Origin: Nodosilinea sp. LEGE 07088
GTDB lineage: Bacteria; Cyanobacteriota; Cyanobacteriia; Phormidesmidales; Phormidesmidaceae
Reading direction: 5' to 3'
DNA length: 34,430 bases
Assembly (NCBI RefSeq): GCF_015207395.1
Contig: NZ_JADEWX010000048.1
Span: 1 to 34,430, forward strand
Part shown: piece by piece, positions 7,825 through 16,773 of the stretch
How positions within the stretch are numbered: position 1 is the first letter of the stretch
Layout of the letters: each line of letters starts with the position of its first letter
Notes under the pieces: model-generated
Database searches by the model: none
The model's input: only the letters and a program-made list of their open reading frames with translations
What the model was told of the DNA's origin: nothing
Program-made: the position numbers and the translations under genes

Positions 7825-8736
7825 CTAATACTGGATGCGATCGTTGTCTTTGTCTTTTTCGGGGGCGGCATGCTTAGCTACAAAATCGATAATTTTGCCC
7901 GCCACGTCGATGCCAGTGGCTTTTTCAATACCCTCTAGCCCCGGTGACGAGTTGACCTCCATCACCACCGGGCCGTGGCTAGAGCGCAGTAGGTCGACCC
8001 CGGCTACCCGCAGCCCCATAGCCTTGGCAGCACGAACGGCAGTGCTGCGCTCTTGGGGGGTGAGGCGCACCTTAGTTGCCGAACCACCCCGGTGCAGGTT
8101 TGAGCGAAATTCTCCAGGAGCACCCTGGCGCTTCATGGCAGCGACCACCTTGTCGCCTATCACAAAGCAGCGCAGATCCATGCCGCCCGCCTCTTTGATA
8201 AACTCCTGCACCAAAATATTGGCATCGAGCCCGCGAAAGGCCTCAATCACCGACTTGGCCGCCTGTTGGGTCTCGGCCAGCACCACACCAATCCCCTGGG
8301 TACCTTCCAGCAGCTTAATCACCAGGGGCGCACCGCCGACAATGTCTACCAACCCATCAATGTCTTTGGTGGAGTGGGCGAAGCCGGTTACCGGCAGACC
8401 GATGCCCCGGCGGGCCATGATCTGGAGCGATCGCAGTTTGTCGCGCGATCGCGAGATCGCCATCGAAGAATTGGCCGTAAACACCCCCATAATTTCAAAC
8501 TGGCGCACCACCGCCGTGCCATAGAACGTATTCGACGCCCCAATGCGAGGGATCACGGCCTCGATATCGACAATGGGCTGGCCCTGGTACATCACCTTAG
8601 GCTGATGGGAGGTGATATTCATGTAGCAGCGCAGGTGGTCAATCACCTGTATGTCGTGGCCACGTTCTTCCCCGGCAGTCTTGAGCCGCTGGGTCGAGTA
8701 GAGCGTAGCATCCCTAGATAAGATTGCGATTTTCAT
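7825..8736 (-). CDS. rimK: RimK-type alpha-L-glutamate ligase (ATP-grasp)
   Basis: A 303-residue ATP-grasp ligase. The N-terminal [15 protein letters not shown] and [11 protein letters not shown] are RimK-specific. The ATP-grasp core shows [15 protein letters not shown] (nucleotide-binding glycine loop), [16 protein letters not shown] and the metal-binding [13 protein letters not shown]. In E. coli RimK adds glutamate to the C-terminus of ribosomal protein S6, and some relatives modify other targets or make polyglutamate. Length matches the canonical enzyme. It is last in a minus-strand run, 32 bases after the retropepsin-like zinc protease gene, its usual partner. The C-terminus ([13 protein letters not shown]) is highly charged and poorly conserved. 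Confidence 0.92.
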   Translation of the reverse strand: MKIAILSRDATLYSTQRLKTAGEERGHDIQVIDHLRCYMNITSHQPKVMYQGQPIVDIEAVIPRIGASNTFYGTAVVRQFEIMGVFTANSSMAISRSRDKLRSLQIMARRGIGLPVTGFAHSTKDIDGLVDIVGGAPLVIKLLEGTQGIGVVLAETQQAAKSVIEAFRGLDANILVQEFIKEAGGMDLRCFVIGDKVVAAMKRQGAPGEFRSNLHRGGSATKVRLTPQERSTAVRAAKAMGLRVAGVDLLRSSHGPVVMEVNSSPGLEGIEKATGIDVAGKIIDFVAKHAAPEKDKDNDRIQY

Positions 8737-8768
8737 GGTGCCTTAGGCGTAATCCTTGCCGGTAGAGC

Positions 8769-9260
8769 TTAGCGGTCGTCGGGGGTTAGAGCAGACTGGC
8801 CGAACCCAGGGGGCTGACTGGACAAGGGGTGCAGGAAAGATCGCCCAGGGTCAACCAGGTAACGATGGCGCACGGCCTGACGCCCCAGCAGCATCCGAAA
8901 GCCCATCTGGTCGCGGTTGGTTAAGGTCAGCTCAATCACCCAGACGGCTTCGCCGACCTGTACCGGCGTTTCAATCACGGGCCGTAGTTCTGACTGCCCC
9001 CCCGAGTTGCGCACAACCCGGTCTTCGAGCAGAGCCGCCTCTGCAGTGACCACATCATCGTCATTCCGCTGAATAGGGTGAGCCTGAAACCGCACCATAG
9101 GTTTGCCGTCGTGCTCAAACCGCTCCACATTGAACGCATGGAGAGCCGAAGACCGGGCTCCAGTATCAATTTTGGCTTTTGTGGCGTCAACGCCGAGGGC
9201 CGGTAAAGCGACCCATTCTCGCCAACCAATGATCGCGGTCGGTACAGCGCCAGAACTCAT
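8769..9260 (-). CDS. Retropepsin-like ATP-dependent zinc protease family (RimB-like)
   Basis: A 163-residue protein of the PF05618 family, often named ATP-dependent zinc protease or RimB. AIIGWREWVALPALG opens the domain, and KAKIDTGARSSALHA carries the D-T-G-A motif of retropepsin-like aspartic folds. The end segment MGFRMLLGRQAVRHRYLVDP is the family signature. In Pseudomonas the rimB-rimK operon controls S6 glutamation, with RimB trimming the tail. Genetic pairing with rimK here supports the same modification cycle, though the catalytic type is inferred. It lies 41 bases downstream of the DUF1400 hydrolase on the same strand. Confidence 0.87.
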   Translation of the reverse strand: MSSGAVPTAIIGWREWVALPALGVDATKAKIDTGARSSALHAFNVERFEHDGKPMVRFQAHPIQRNDDDVVTAEAALLEDRVVRNSGGQSELRPVIETPVQVGEAVWVIELTLTNRDQMGFRMLLGRQAVRHRYLVDPGRSFLHPLSSQPPGFGQSALTPDDR

Positions 9261-9301
9261 ACTACCTCTCAGAGCATAACAGGACGGGACGCGATTTCAC
9301 T

Positions 9302-11059
9302 CTAGGGAGTAGGGGAAGGAGTTGGCAGATTCTCTCGTCCGTCATCCATGTTCTCGGCGGGTTCTGCGTCTAGCCCACGGTCTAAATCTTCAGCGGTGAA
9401 GGTATTCACCAAGCCTAGGGAGTACGGATCGCCCCCGAGGGCCGCAGCAAACGCAGCACTCAGCATTGGCGCAAACCGCTGATCATTTTCTAGGGTGAGC
9501 TTAAAGTAGGCTAGCCCCAACACCTGCATATAGCTCCACACCAGCTCGGGGCTGGGGCCAATAATCTCTGGCGGAATGGGCACCGGCTGAACGCCTGTTG
9601 CCACATCTCCGATGGCCGCAAAGTGAGTGCCTGGGGTAATCAGCAGCAGGTAGCGCTGGGGCACCGTCAGCCAGGTAAAGGGCTGAATTTGCTCCGGGAA
9701 GGCTGGCGCGACCGTGTCAGCCGTACCGGCCACCACCAGGATCGGCACGGCCAGCTGGCCATAGCCAGGTTCACCAAACAAAACGCTGCCAATTGGATTG
9801 ATGACAAAGATCGAATCTACCCGGTCATCGCTGAGGCGATCGCCAGGGTCGCCCAGGTCTGCGGCCTGACATTGTAATAACAGCGATGGGTTAAAGGATA
9901 GGGTGCTGGGGGGGCAGGCCGCAGCCAAACCGTCGATGTCGAAGGTAGCTCCGGCTAGGGCCAGCGCCGTGTAACCGCCAAAGGATTGGCCCGTTATCCC
10001 TACTCGATCTAAATTTAGCTGCCCCTGGATAGGTGAGCGGTTGTTGTTGAGACTGCTCAGGGTATTCAGGGTGAGCGACACATCCGCCGGTCGACGCAGA
10101 AATTCTTCGTCTTGCACGATGGCATTTGACTGCCCTCTCAGCAGTGCCAAGAGCTGTTGGTCATTGCTGCCGGCATGTTCCAGGGTGACCGCCGCAATGC
10201 CAGCACTGGCCAGATATTCGGCCAGGTAGGCGAAGCTGTTGCGAGTGCCGCCGAGGCCGTGGGAAATCACCACCAGCGGAAAGCCGCCAGAGGGAGCCCG
10301 TTGCCCCGATCGCACCTCAGGCAAATAGAGCTGTACCGGTCGGGGCAGACCCGGCACCACCACCTGAATGCTGTCGATGCCATACTGGCGCTCGCTCTGC
10401 ACCAGCTGCAGCAGGGCGGCAGTATCAACGGGGTTAGCCTCGGCTTCGGCGGCGGCGATCGCTCGCACCTGGTTAAAGGCGGCCTCTGATTGCAAAATAG
10501 CTTGGTTCAGCTCCTGGGCAATGACTAAGCCCTCGCCCAGGTCAATGTGCATGGTTAACGTGGGATAGGTCTTGAGCACATTGAGCAGGGTCAAGCTGCC
10601 CTCAGGATCAGCCGCCGCTAAGATCAAGGCCCCTCGCAATGCCTGCATGTTAGCCTCGCCCACAGGGGTCTGCACAACTCGGCCAATCTGCTCAAGCAGC
10701 AGCACCCCCTGCTCAGTGTAGAGAAACTGCGCCACCGCCACCGGGCTTAGATCGACCGGAGTGCTCAGCACCTGACGGATCTGCCCGAGCTGCTCCCCAG
10801 ATAGCCCCAGCTGCTGGCTGTAGATTTTTAGCTGGGGGGTCAGTTCGCCAGTGGTGGTAAACCGCTCTAGGTCGGTGATGGCTATGGCCCGTTGCAAAAT
10901 GCCAAAGGAAACTATCAGCTCTTCGGCCGCGTAGCCGGGCGCAGCCGAGGCCATCGCCCCCAGTAGCCCAATCATCAAAGCAACCCCGCGCCGCAGCCAG
11001 GGCCGGGCGGTTTGCTTACCAAAGCACAGGCGGGCGAGACCGCTAAACGTCATAACCAT
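9302..11059 (-). CDS. Secreted alpha/beta hydrolase with N-terminal DUF1400
   Basis: A 585-residue exported hydrolase. An Arg-containing N-region and hydrophobic core (ALMIGLLGAMASAAPGYAA) form a signal peptide likely cleaved near residue 45. DUF1400 follows (about 46-175, starting EELIVSFGIL), then an alpha/beta-hydrolase domain (about 230-520). Visible catalytic parts are the oxyanion strand VVISHGLGGT, nucleophile Ser359 in GQSFGG, Asp448 in AGTADTVAP and His479 in PGTHFAAIG. The fold resembles platelet-activating-factor acetylhydrolase-type lipases; the substrate is unknown. The tail is acidic and Pro-rich (LPTPSPTP). The gene lies 10 bases after the phosphatase gene and 41 before the zinc protease gene. 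A paralogue with an extra domain lies at 22994-25504. Confidence 0.85.
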   Translation of the reverse strand: MVMTFSGLARLCFGKQTARPWLRRGVALMIGLLGAMASAAPGYAAEELIVSFGILQRAIAITDLERFTTTGELTPQLKIYSQQLGLSGEQLGQIRQVLSTPVDLSPVAVAQFLYTEQGVLLLEQIGRVVQTPVGEANMQALRGALILAAADPEGSLTLLNVLKTYPTLTMHIDLGEGLVIAQELNQAILQSEAAFNQVRAIAAAEAEANPVDTAALLQLVQSERQYGIDSIQVVVPGLPRPVQLYLPEVRSGQRAPSGGFPLVVISHGLGGTRNSFAYLAEYLASAGIAAVTLEHAGSNDQQLLALLRGQSNAIVQDEEFLRRPADVSLTLNTLSSLNNNRSPIQGQLNLDRVGITGQSFGGYTALALAGATFDIDGLAAACPPSTLSFNPSLLLQCQAADLGDPGDRLSDDRVDSIFVINPIGSVLFGEPGYGQLAVPILVVAGTADTVAPAFPEQIQPFTWLTVPQRYLLLITPGTHFAAIGDVATGVQPVPIPPEIIGPSPELVWSYMQVLGLAYFKLTLENDQRFAPMLSAAFAAALGGDPYSLGLVNTFTAEDLDRGLDAEPAENMDDGRENLPTPSPTP

Positions 11060-11069
11060 AGGTGAAGCC

Positions 11070-11561
11070 TTACTGGGGGGTGGCTACGGGATGGTCTAGG
11101 ACGTGGTCGATTAACCCTTCACAGGCATCCTGGAGGAGGTCGATGACGTAGGCAAAGCCCTCAGGGCCACCGTAGTAGGGGTCGGGCACTTCCTGGTCGG
11201 GGTGGCGGCGGCAAAAATCGCACATCAGCCGTACCTTGTCGCGATGTTGCCCCCTGGAGTCAAGGGCGAGAATGTCGCGATAGTTCTGCCGATCCATCGC
11301 CAAAACATAGTCGAAACGGTCGAGGTCGATGGCCTCGAACTGCCGGGCTCGACCCACTAGCTCAATACCCTGAGCCCTGGCAGCCTGGGCCATACGGCGG
11401 TCGGGAGCACTGCCCACATGATAGCTAGCAGTGCCCGCTGAATCGCACACCATCCGATCGCCCAGCTGCCGCTGCTGAATCAGATGGTTCATGATGTTTT
11501 CGGCCGAGGGCGAACGACAGATGTTGCCCAGGCAGACAAATAACAGGTGAGTGGTGGTCAT
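11070..11561 (-). CDS. Low-molecular-weight protein-tyrosine phosphatase
   Basis: A 163-residue LMW-PTP. The N-terminal LLFVCLGNICRSPSAE holds the phosphate loop C-x5-R-S with nucleophile cysteine. The general-acid loop is DPYYGG (about residue 130), and the DSAGT segment follows the first helix. It would dephosphorylate tyrosine (possibly also arginine) phosphoproteins in the cytoplasm; in cyanobacteria such enzymes are tied to exopolysaccharide tyrosine kinases and photosystem regulation. Length is standard. It sits 10 bases downstream of the ybaB gene and 10 upstream of the DUF1400 hydrolase, so it is very likely co-transcribed with both. Confidence 0.93.
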   Translation of the reverse strand: MTTTHLLFVCLGNICRSPSAENIMNHLIQQRQLGDRMVCDSAGTASYHVGSAPDRRMAQAARAQGIELVGRARQFEAIDLDRFDYVLAMDRQNYRDILALDSRGQHRDKVRLMCDFCRRHPDQEVPDPYYGGPEGFAYVIDLLQDACEGLIDHVLDHPVATPQ

Positions 11562-11571
11562 GGAATGCTGC

Positions 11572-11916
11572 CTAGAGGCCAGGCAGGTTGAGACCGCCGG
11601 TGAGCACTTCCATGCGATCGCGCATGGTAGCGGTCGACTTTTCGTAGGCGTCGGTCATGGCGGCCGCCACCAGATCAGACAGCACCTCGGCCCCTTCGTT
11701 GAGGGCTTCAGGGGCAATGGTGACCCCCTTGGGTTCCTGGTTGCCACTCATGGTTACCTTCACCAGGCCGCCGCCCGCCTCACCTTCAATCTCCATTTGC
11801 TCCAGTTCTTCTTGTAGCTGCTTGGCCCCTTCTTGAATCTGCTGGGCTTTTTTGAAGGCTTCGGTGAGCTCCTTCATTTTGCCTAACCCAAACCCAAACC
11901 CTTGACCTTGTGACAT
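11572..11916 (-). CDS. YbaB/EbfC nucleoid-associated protein
   Basis: A 114-residue YbaB/EbfC family DNA-binding protein. A Gly-rich start ([12 protein letters not shown]) precedes the long amphipathic helix [20 protein letters not shown] and the conserved sheet [20 protein letters not shown]. These form the tweezer-like dimer that coats DNA. ATG 11916 is chosen over the frame start at 11955 because family members begin just before this glycine-rich segment. It is the first gene of a tight minus-strand run (ybaB, phosphatase, hydrolase, zinc protease, rimK). Confidence 0.92.
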   Translation of the reverse strand: MSQGQGFGFGLGKMKELTEAFKKAQQIQEGAKQLQEELEQMEIEGEAGGGLVKVTMSGNQEPKGVTIAPEALNEGAEVLSDLVAAAMTDAYEKSTATMRDRMEVLTGGLNLPGL

Positions 11917-12141
11917 GGAGTATCTCTCGAACGTACAGCGCGCTGGCGGCGTCAAGCGGGTGCCGCTGATCAGCTATACGATTCTAGCGCCCAGCGGCAA
12001 GTTGAGATTAATTGAGCTTCAGTTAAGTAGGGTTATCTACCCTTGGCCCGGGTTAACCTAAACACTACGCTTTTTAATATAGATAACTTCGGCTTGCCTG
12101 GCGGCTGTGCGAGGTTGCTCACGGGAGGTCTAGCGTAAGCC

Positions 12142-12459
12142 ATGGGATTTTTTGACTCAGACATCGTTCAACAAGAGGCTATGCAGCTGTTTCAGGACTA
12201 TCAGTCGCTGATGCAACTGGGGGGTAGCTATGGCAAGTTTGACCGTGAGGGCAAGAAGATGTACATTGCCCAGATGGAAGCCATGATGGAGCGCTATCAC
12301 ATTTTTATGAAGCGGTTTGAGCTCTCCGAAGACTTTATGGCCAAGATGACCGTCGAGCAGCTTAAAACCCAGCTGGACCAGTTTGGCATGACCCCCGACA
12401 TGATGTTTCAGCAGATGCAGCAGACCCTAGAGCGCATGAAGGCTGAAATTGAGAGCTAG
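12142..12459 (+). CDS. DUF1825 family protein
   Basis: A 105-residue protein typical of the cyanobacterial DUF1825 family, from MGFFDSDIVQQEAMQLFQDY through LMQLGGSYGKFDREGK to an end rich in Met and Gln. It is predicted almost entirely helical, with many methionines (MMERYH, MMFQQMQQ). No function is established. GGGAGG lies about 13 bases upstream of the ATG. It is transcribed divergently from ybaB. Confidence 0.9.
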   Translation: MGFFDSDIVQQEAMQLFQDYQSLMQLGGSYGKFDREGKKMYIAQMEAMMERYHIFMKRFELSEDFMAKMTVEQLKTQLDQFGMTPDMMFQQMQQTLERMKAEIES

Positions 12460-12569
12460 GCAACACCAGGCTGTTTTGGGTCACCGCCTGCATTGTGTGT
12501 CACCCTAATCAGGCCGTGAGCTATGGTGAGAATGCCTTTTTTCTGAAGTCTTCTCAAACGCGCGATCGC

Positions 12570-13871
12570 ATGCCAAATTTAGCCCCTGCCCAGGCTGAGG
12601 CCCAGCAATACCGTCAGCGCCTTGATGGGCTCTTACTCTACGGCGCGGTCTTTCAAACCGCTGTGGGAAACGTCTTTGTAGCCTTGTTAAACGCTTTATC
12701 TCAGGGCGATGGGGTCGCCAGCCTGCGCGCCTACGCTGCCTGGTTTCGGGCGCTGGCATCCACTGGCGAAAGCTGGGGGGGACATCTCCTGCGACAGATC
12801 GCCTACGCCGAAAATCCGTTTACGCTTCGGAGTCAGCAGGGTGAACTCTCGACCCTCCCCACCGCGCTGGTGCAGGCAGCCCGCTACGATTTAACCCAGC
12901 TCCAGGCAATGTATCAACTCGGCGGCGACCAAGTCGCCCAGTGGGTGCAGGCGGTGGCCCAGCTGCCAACCTCGCCCGTAGTTTGGGCCATAGACGACGA
13001 GCAACTACGGCTACCCCTACCGACCGAGACTCCCTGGAGCGATGCGCTGGAAGATCTGGCCGCACACTATCGCCGCTATGGGTCGGGCCTGTTTGCCCAG
13101 TACCAGGCATTCACCTGGTACCATGACCAACTCCAGGGCATTGCCATCCCCGACCCCATTCGCCTAGCTGACCTCACCGCCTACGACTACCCCCGGCAGC
13201 AGCTGGTGCAAAACACCCTGGCCCTGCTGAAGGGTTACCCAGCGCTAAATGTGTTGCTCTACGGCAGTCGCGGGGCGGGCAAGTCGTCGCTGGTGAAGGC
13301 GCTGGTCAATGAGTATGCGCCCCAGGGGCTGCGCCTGGTGGAGGTGGCCAAGGCCGAGCTTCAGGCGCTGCCCCAGATTGTGAGTCAGCTGCGATCGCGT
13401 CCCCAGCGGTTCATTATCTTTGTCGATGACCTGTCGTTTGAAGAGGATGACGACACGTTTAAAGCCCTCAAGGTAGTGCTGGAGGGGGGCACCACCGCTC
13501 GCCCCGCCAATGTCGTGGTCTACGCCACCTCAAATCGGCGTCACCTGGTGCGCGAATACTTTAGCGATCGCCCCAGCGACCAGGATGAGGTGCAATCGTG
13601 GGACACAATGCAGGAAAAGCTTTCCTTTAGCGATCGCTTTGGCCTGACCCTCACCTTTGAGCCGGCTGACCAGCCCACCTACCTCGCCATTGTTAAGCAC
13701 CTGGCCCACCAGGCCAAGATTGCCCTCCCCGAGAATGACCTCAGCGCCCGTGCCCTCCAGTGGGCGACTCGCCACAACGGGCGATCGGGCCGCAGCGCCC
13801 GCCAGTTTATCGACTGGCTGAGGGCCGATCTGGCGTTGTCGGCAGGGGCACTACCGGGAACCGACGGCTAA
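12570..13871 (+). CDS. DUF815-family AAA-type ATPase
   Basis: A 433-residue P-loop ATPase from ATG 12570; the frame continues upstream to a GTG at 12495. The N-terminal half is helical and variable. The ATPase domain has Walker A GSRGAGKSS (about residues 232-240) and Walker B FIIFVDDLSFEEDD (about 281-294). A sensor-like strand VVVYATSNRRHLVREYF and the arginine-rich segment NGRSGRSARQFIDWL follow. This order is that of DUF815, a widespread AAA-related family of unknown role. The start at 12570 lacks a clear Shine-Dalgarno, so it is tentative. The gene converges with the ABC ATPase gene. Confidence 0.87.
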   Translation: MPNLAPAQAEAQQYRQRLDGLLLYGAVFQTAVGNVFVALLNALSQGDGVASLRAYAAWFRALASTGESWGGHLLRQIAYAENPFTLRSQQGELSTLPTALVQAARYDLTQLQAMYQLGGDQVAQWVQAVAQLPTSPVVWAIDDEQLRLPLPTETPWSDALEDLAAHYRRYGSGLFAQYQAFTWYHDQLQGIAIPDPIRLADLTAYDYPRQQLVQNTLALLKGYPALNVLLYGSRGAGKSSLVKALVNEYAPQGLRLVEVAKAELQALPQIVSQLRSRPQRFIIFVDDLSFEEDDDTFKALKVVLEGGTTARPANVVVYATSNRRHLVREYFSDRPSDQDEVQSWDTMQEKLSFSDRFGLTLTFEPADQPTYLAIVKHLAHQAKIALPENDLSARALQWATRHNGRSGRSARQFIDWLRADLALSAGALPGTDG

Positions 13872-13892
13872 TGGAATGCCCGCTCTGCCCGC

Positions 13893-15536
13893 TTATGTTT
13901 GGCTTTTGGTACTAGCCCTGGCCAGTACCGGAGCAGATTGCAAAAGGGTTTGGGTATAGGGATGCTGAGGCGACTCAAACAGGGTTTGGGTAGGGGCCAA
14001 CTCAACGATTTTGCCCGCCTGCATCACCGCGATGCGATCGCACATAAACCGCGCCACCCAGAGGTCGTGGGTGATAAATAGGTAAGTGAGGTCAAACTCC
14101 TGTTTGAGCGCCACCATCAGCTCTAGCACCTGGGTCTGCACCGTGGCATCGAGCATGCTCACCGGCTCGTCGCAGATCACCAGCTTGGGTTTGGTGATCA
14201 GGGCCCGGGCAATAGCCACCCGCTGCTGCTGCCCCCCCGATAGATCTCCCGGAAAGCGATGGAAATAATCTGCGGTGGGGATCAGGCTGACCCGAGCCAG
14301 CATGTCGTGGGCCTGCTGTTCGGCTTCAGCTACCGTAGCCAACCTGTGGATCAGCAGTGGGTCGGCGATGCTTTTGCCCACGGTCATCATCGGGTTGAGG
14401 CAGGCAAGGGGGTCTTGAAACACCATTTGCAGCTGTCGCCGCTGCTGCCGCAGGGCCTCTCGCGGCAGGGTAGTCAGGTCAATACCGTCAAACTCGACCT
14501 GGCCTGCGGTGGGCTTTACCAGTTGGAGAAGGGTACGCGATAGGGTGCTCTTACCGCAGCCGCTTTCGCCCACCAGCCCCACCACCTCGCCGGGGAAAAT
14601 CTCTAACGAAACGCCGTCTACAGCCTTGATCACCTTCGACGCTTGGCCACCGAACAGCCGCGCCAGGGGATTGCTCTCCAGGGTGTAGTGCTGTTCGACA
14701 TCCCGCAGTCGCAGTAGGGGCTCGGTGGGCGTGGCTGTATAGAGCAGCCCCTCGGCCTGCTGGAGTTGCAAAGCCGACTGTACCAGCGATCGCGTGTAGT
14801 CGTCCTGGGGGTTTTGCAAGACTGTGGTGGCAGCCCCTGCTTCCACCACTCGGCCCTGGTACATGACGGCCACGCGATCGCAGTACTCTGCCACCAGCGA
14901 CAGATCGTGGGAAATCAAGATCAGGGCGGTACCCAGCTGATCGCACAGGCGCGTCAGCTCATCGAGGATCTGAGCTGACACTGTGACATCTAGGCTGGTG
15001 GTGGGCTCATCGGCCACAATCAGCTGGGGTTCTAGGATCATCGCCAGGGCGATCGCCACTCGCTGGCGCATGCCGCCGCTAAACTCGTGGGGATATTGAC
15101 CAAAGCGGCTGGCCGGAATGTTGACCTTTGCCAGCACGGCGATCGCCTGCGCCTTAGCCGCCCGCGCCGAGATCTCAGGGCGGTGGGCCCGCAGGGTCTC
15201 CACGCAGTGGTCGCCAATGGTCATCAGCGGGTTGAGCCGCGTCATCGGGTCTTGAAACACCAGCGCCACCGCTTCGCCCCGAAACTGTCGCAGTCGTCGG
15301 GGACTAAAGTCGAGCACCGACTCCCCGTTAAACCACACTCGCCCCTGTAAATCCGTAGATTTGGGCAGCAGCCGCAGCGCCGCCCGCCCTAGAGTGCTCT
15401 TACCACAGCCCGACTCACCGACCAGGCCCAGTTTTTCGCCAGGTGAAATGGACAGAGACACCCGATCTACGGCTCGCTGCGCCTGGTCGGCATAGGCAAC
15501 GGTAAAACTTTCGAGGGTAAAGAGAGCGTCGGCCAT
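13893..15536 (-). CDS. Peptide/nickel-type ABC transporter, duplicated ATPase
   Basis: About 547 residues with two complete ABC ATPase domains in one chain, equivalent to DppD and DppF/OppF fused. Domain 1 has Walker [10 protein letters not shown] near residue 40, signature [15 protein letters not shown] and Walker [14 protein letters not shown]. Domain 2 has a second GESGCGKST, signature [15 protein letters not shown] and [14 protein letters not shown]. Each domain ends in the oligopeptide-type tail ([20 protein letters not shown]) used by Opp/Dpp ATPases. It would energise import of peptides, nickel or similar solutes; no permease or binding protein is adjacent. ATG 15536 is given, but a GTG at 15557 overlaps the upstream stop as GTGA and may be the real, coupled start. 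Confidence 0.9.
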   Translation of the reverse strand: MADALFTLESFTVAYADQAQRAVDRVSLSISPGEKLGLVGESGCGKSTLGRAALRLLPKSTDLQGRVWFNGESVLDFSPRRLRQFRGEAVALVFQDPMTRLNPLMTIGDHCVETLRAHRPEISARAAKAQAIAVLAKVNIPASRFGQYPHEFSGGMRQRVAIALAMILEPQLIVADEPTTSLDVTVSAQILDELTRLCDQLGTALILISHDLSLVAEYCDRVAVMYQGRVVEAGAATTVLQNPQDDYTRSLVQSALQLQQAEGLLYTATPTEPLLRLRDVEQHYTLESNPLARLFGGQASKVIKAVDGVSLEIFPGEVVGLVGESGCGKSTLSRTLLQLVKPTAGQVEFDGIDLTTLPREALRQQRRQLQMVFQDPLACLNPMMTVGKSIADPLLIHRLATVAEAEQQAHDMLARVSLIPTADYFHRFPGDLSGGQQQRVAIARALITKPKLVICDEPVSMLDATVQTQVLELMVALKQEFDLTYLFITHDLWVARFMCDRIAVMQAGKIVELAPTQTLFESPQHPYTQTLLQSAPVLARASTKSQT

Positions 15537-15553
15537 GGGGGAGGGGGGAGATA

Positions 15554-16141
15554 TCACTGGTCAACTCGCCGCATTAAATATGCGACGCCAAAGTCACCAT
15601 TGGGGTGCTGCTCTAGCAAGTCGGCCAGCTCAAAAATTCGCTGGGCAATCTCTGGCCCCAGCTTATCAATGGTGGCCAGTCGCTCCCGCTCACTGTGCTC
15701 TAGCTCGCGCACCTGGGCCTGCCAGTCAGCCCCAAAAATATAGTCGATGTGGGTATGTAGCTCTAGCTGATGCAGCACCTCCCACTCACCAGCATCGCAC
15801 CAAATACCGCCGCAGTTGGGGCAGCGCTCTACATAGAATGATCCCGCCCTGAGGTTGATGCGTCCGCGCACCAGGTAGCTGCGGCAGTCGGGGCAGAGGG
15901 CAGCTCGGTTGTCGAGGGCAGCCGGCTTGAATGCAGTATCCAGGGTCAGCGGCAGCACTGACACCCGGATCGGCGCATCGGGATCGACCTGCGATCGCTG
16001 CCAGGTGACATAGTGCTCCGGCGGAATCCATGCTCCCCCACAGCTCGGGCAGGCATTAGTCACCAGCCCTGGTTCTAGCTGACTGTCCTGGAGATCGATA
16101 TCTCCTTCCTTCGGGCACTGATACAAGGCACCTACCCCCAC
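15554..16141 (-). CDS. TFIIB-type zinc-ribbon protein
   Basis: A 195-residue protein with three CxxC/CxxxxC knuckles: YQCPKEG near the start, ACPSCGGAWI (about residues 30-39), then ALCPDCRS and RCPNCGGIWCDAGE (about 80-118). This pattern of paired knuckles ending in C-G-G-x-W matches the zf-TFIIB family, found in cyanobacterial proteins of unknown role. A charged helical C-terminal half follows (QVRELEHSERERLATIDK). No ATG is available at the conserved N-terminus, so a GTG at 16141 is proposed; confidence in the start is low. Its stop overlaps a possible GTG start of the ABC ATPase gene, suggesting co-translation. Confidence 0.75.
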   Translation of the reverse strand: MGVGALYQCPKEGDIDLQDSQLEPGLVTNACPSCGGAWIPPEHYVTWQRSQVDPDAPIRVSVLPLTLDTAFKPAALDNRAALCPDCRSYLVRGRINLRAGSFYVERCPNCGGIWCDAGEWEVLHQLELHTHIDYIFGADWQAQVRELEHSERERLATIDKLGPEIAQRIFELADLLEQHPNGDFGVAYLMRRVDQ

Positions 16142-16144
16142 CGT

Positions 16145-16422
16145 GTTGACGGGCTCCCTAGCCCAACAAATCTCTCATTATTAAACCACTCAGGTTGAAA
16201 CCCTTGGCAGAATAGAAACCTGATTTTTACGGGATGAGAGCTTAATCGGGATCAAATTGTAGACAGACGCCCCACCTGGACCACTGGCGTGACCATGGAT
16301 AGTCTGTGCCAAAACAATATCGTTTTGACGGTGATGCTCTCCTCACCCTGGGTGTATCCCACTTTTGCAAGTTTGTGCCCCTCATCCCCCAGCCCCTTCA
16401 ATTAGGCTGTTCTACAGCCTAA
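16145..16422. other. Intergenic region, 278 bases
   Basis: No coding sequence is evident. It contains a small hairpin GGGCT/AGCCC close to the zinc-ribbon start (16150-16163) and an A/T-richer stretch, presumably promoter for the zinc-ribbon/ABC pair. At its patD-side end is the palindrome described separately. Confidence 0.4.
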
Positions 16423-16423
16423 T
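16401..16423 (-). terminator. Palindrome at the 3' end of the patD-like gene
   Basis: ATTAGGCTGT and ACAGCCTAAT form a perfect 10-base stem around TCT, overlapping the first base of the stop codon. There is no U-run after it on the minus strand, so it is a weak intrinsic terminator at best, or a 3'-end stabilising hairpin. Confidence 0.4.
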
Positions 16424-16773
16424 TATTCCTCAGAGATGGCCGATTTTATGGCCGTGTCTAAGACGTCGCAAAAACCTAGCAGTTGCGCTAACTTTTCGCC
16501 GAGCTGCTGCTGCCGCCGTTGAGCGGTAATCGGCTGACGAGCCGCCTGCAAAAAGGCTACATCCATGGCCAACAGCCGCAGGGTACGGTTCATTTCGGTC
16601 AGGGCGGGCTGGCCCAGAGGGTAGGCGTCACCCAAGGGCAAAACCTGATGCTGAAAGTGCTGCTGGGTCGCCAAAAACTGCGCTTGAAGCTGGGCAGCAT
16701 TCGGATTAGCCATCTGCACCAGGCGATCTAGAGCCTGTAGATGCGATCGCAGGATGTCTAGGGCATTCTTCAT
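16423..16773 (-). CDS. patD: PatD-like heterocyst frequency control family protein
   Basis: A 116-residue helical protein from ATG 16773, which has GGAAG four bases upstream; the upstream frame to 16887 is not conserved-looking. Segments TEMNRTLRLLAMDVAFLQAA and RQPITAQRR match what I recall of the PatD family. In Anabaena PatD limits heterocyst number by interacting with FtsZ. No other heterocyst genes are in the window, and PatD homologues also occur in cyanobacteria without heterocysts, so its presence does not prove differentiation. Assignment rests on recalled sequence similarity, not on a diagnostic motif. Confidence 0.65.
   Translation of the reverse strand: MKNALDILRSHLQALDRLVQMANPNAAQLQAQFLATQQHFQHQVLPLGDAYPLGQPALTEMNRTLRLLAMDVAFLQAARQPITAQRRQQQLGEKLAQLLGFCDVLDTAIKSAISEE

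Noticed and set aside
16401-16423. Strong intrinsic terminator for the patD-like gene
   Set aside because: The stem is perfect but no U-run follows on the minus strand, so it is kept only as a weak candidate.
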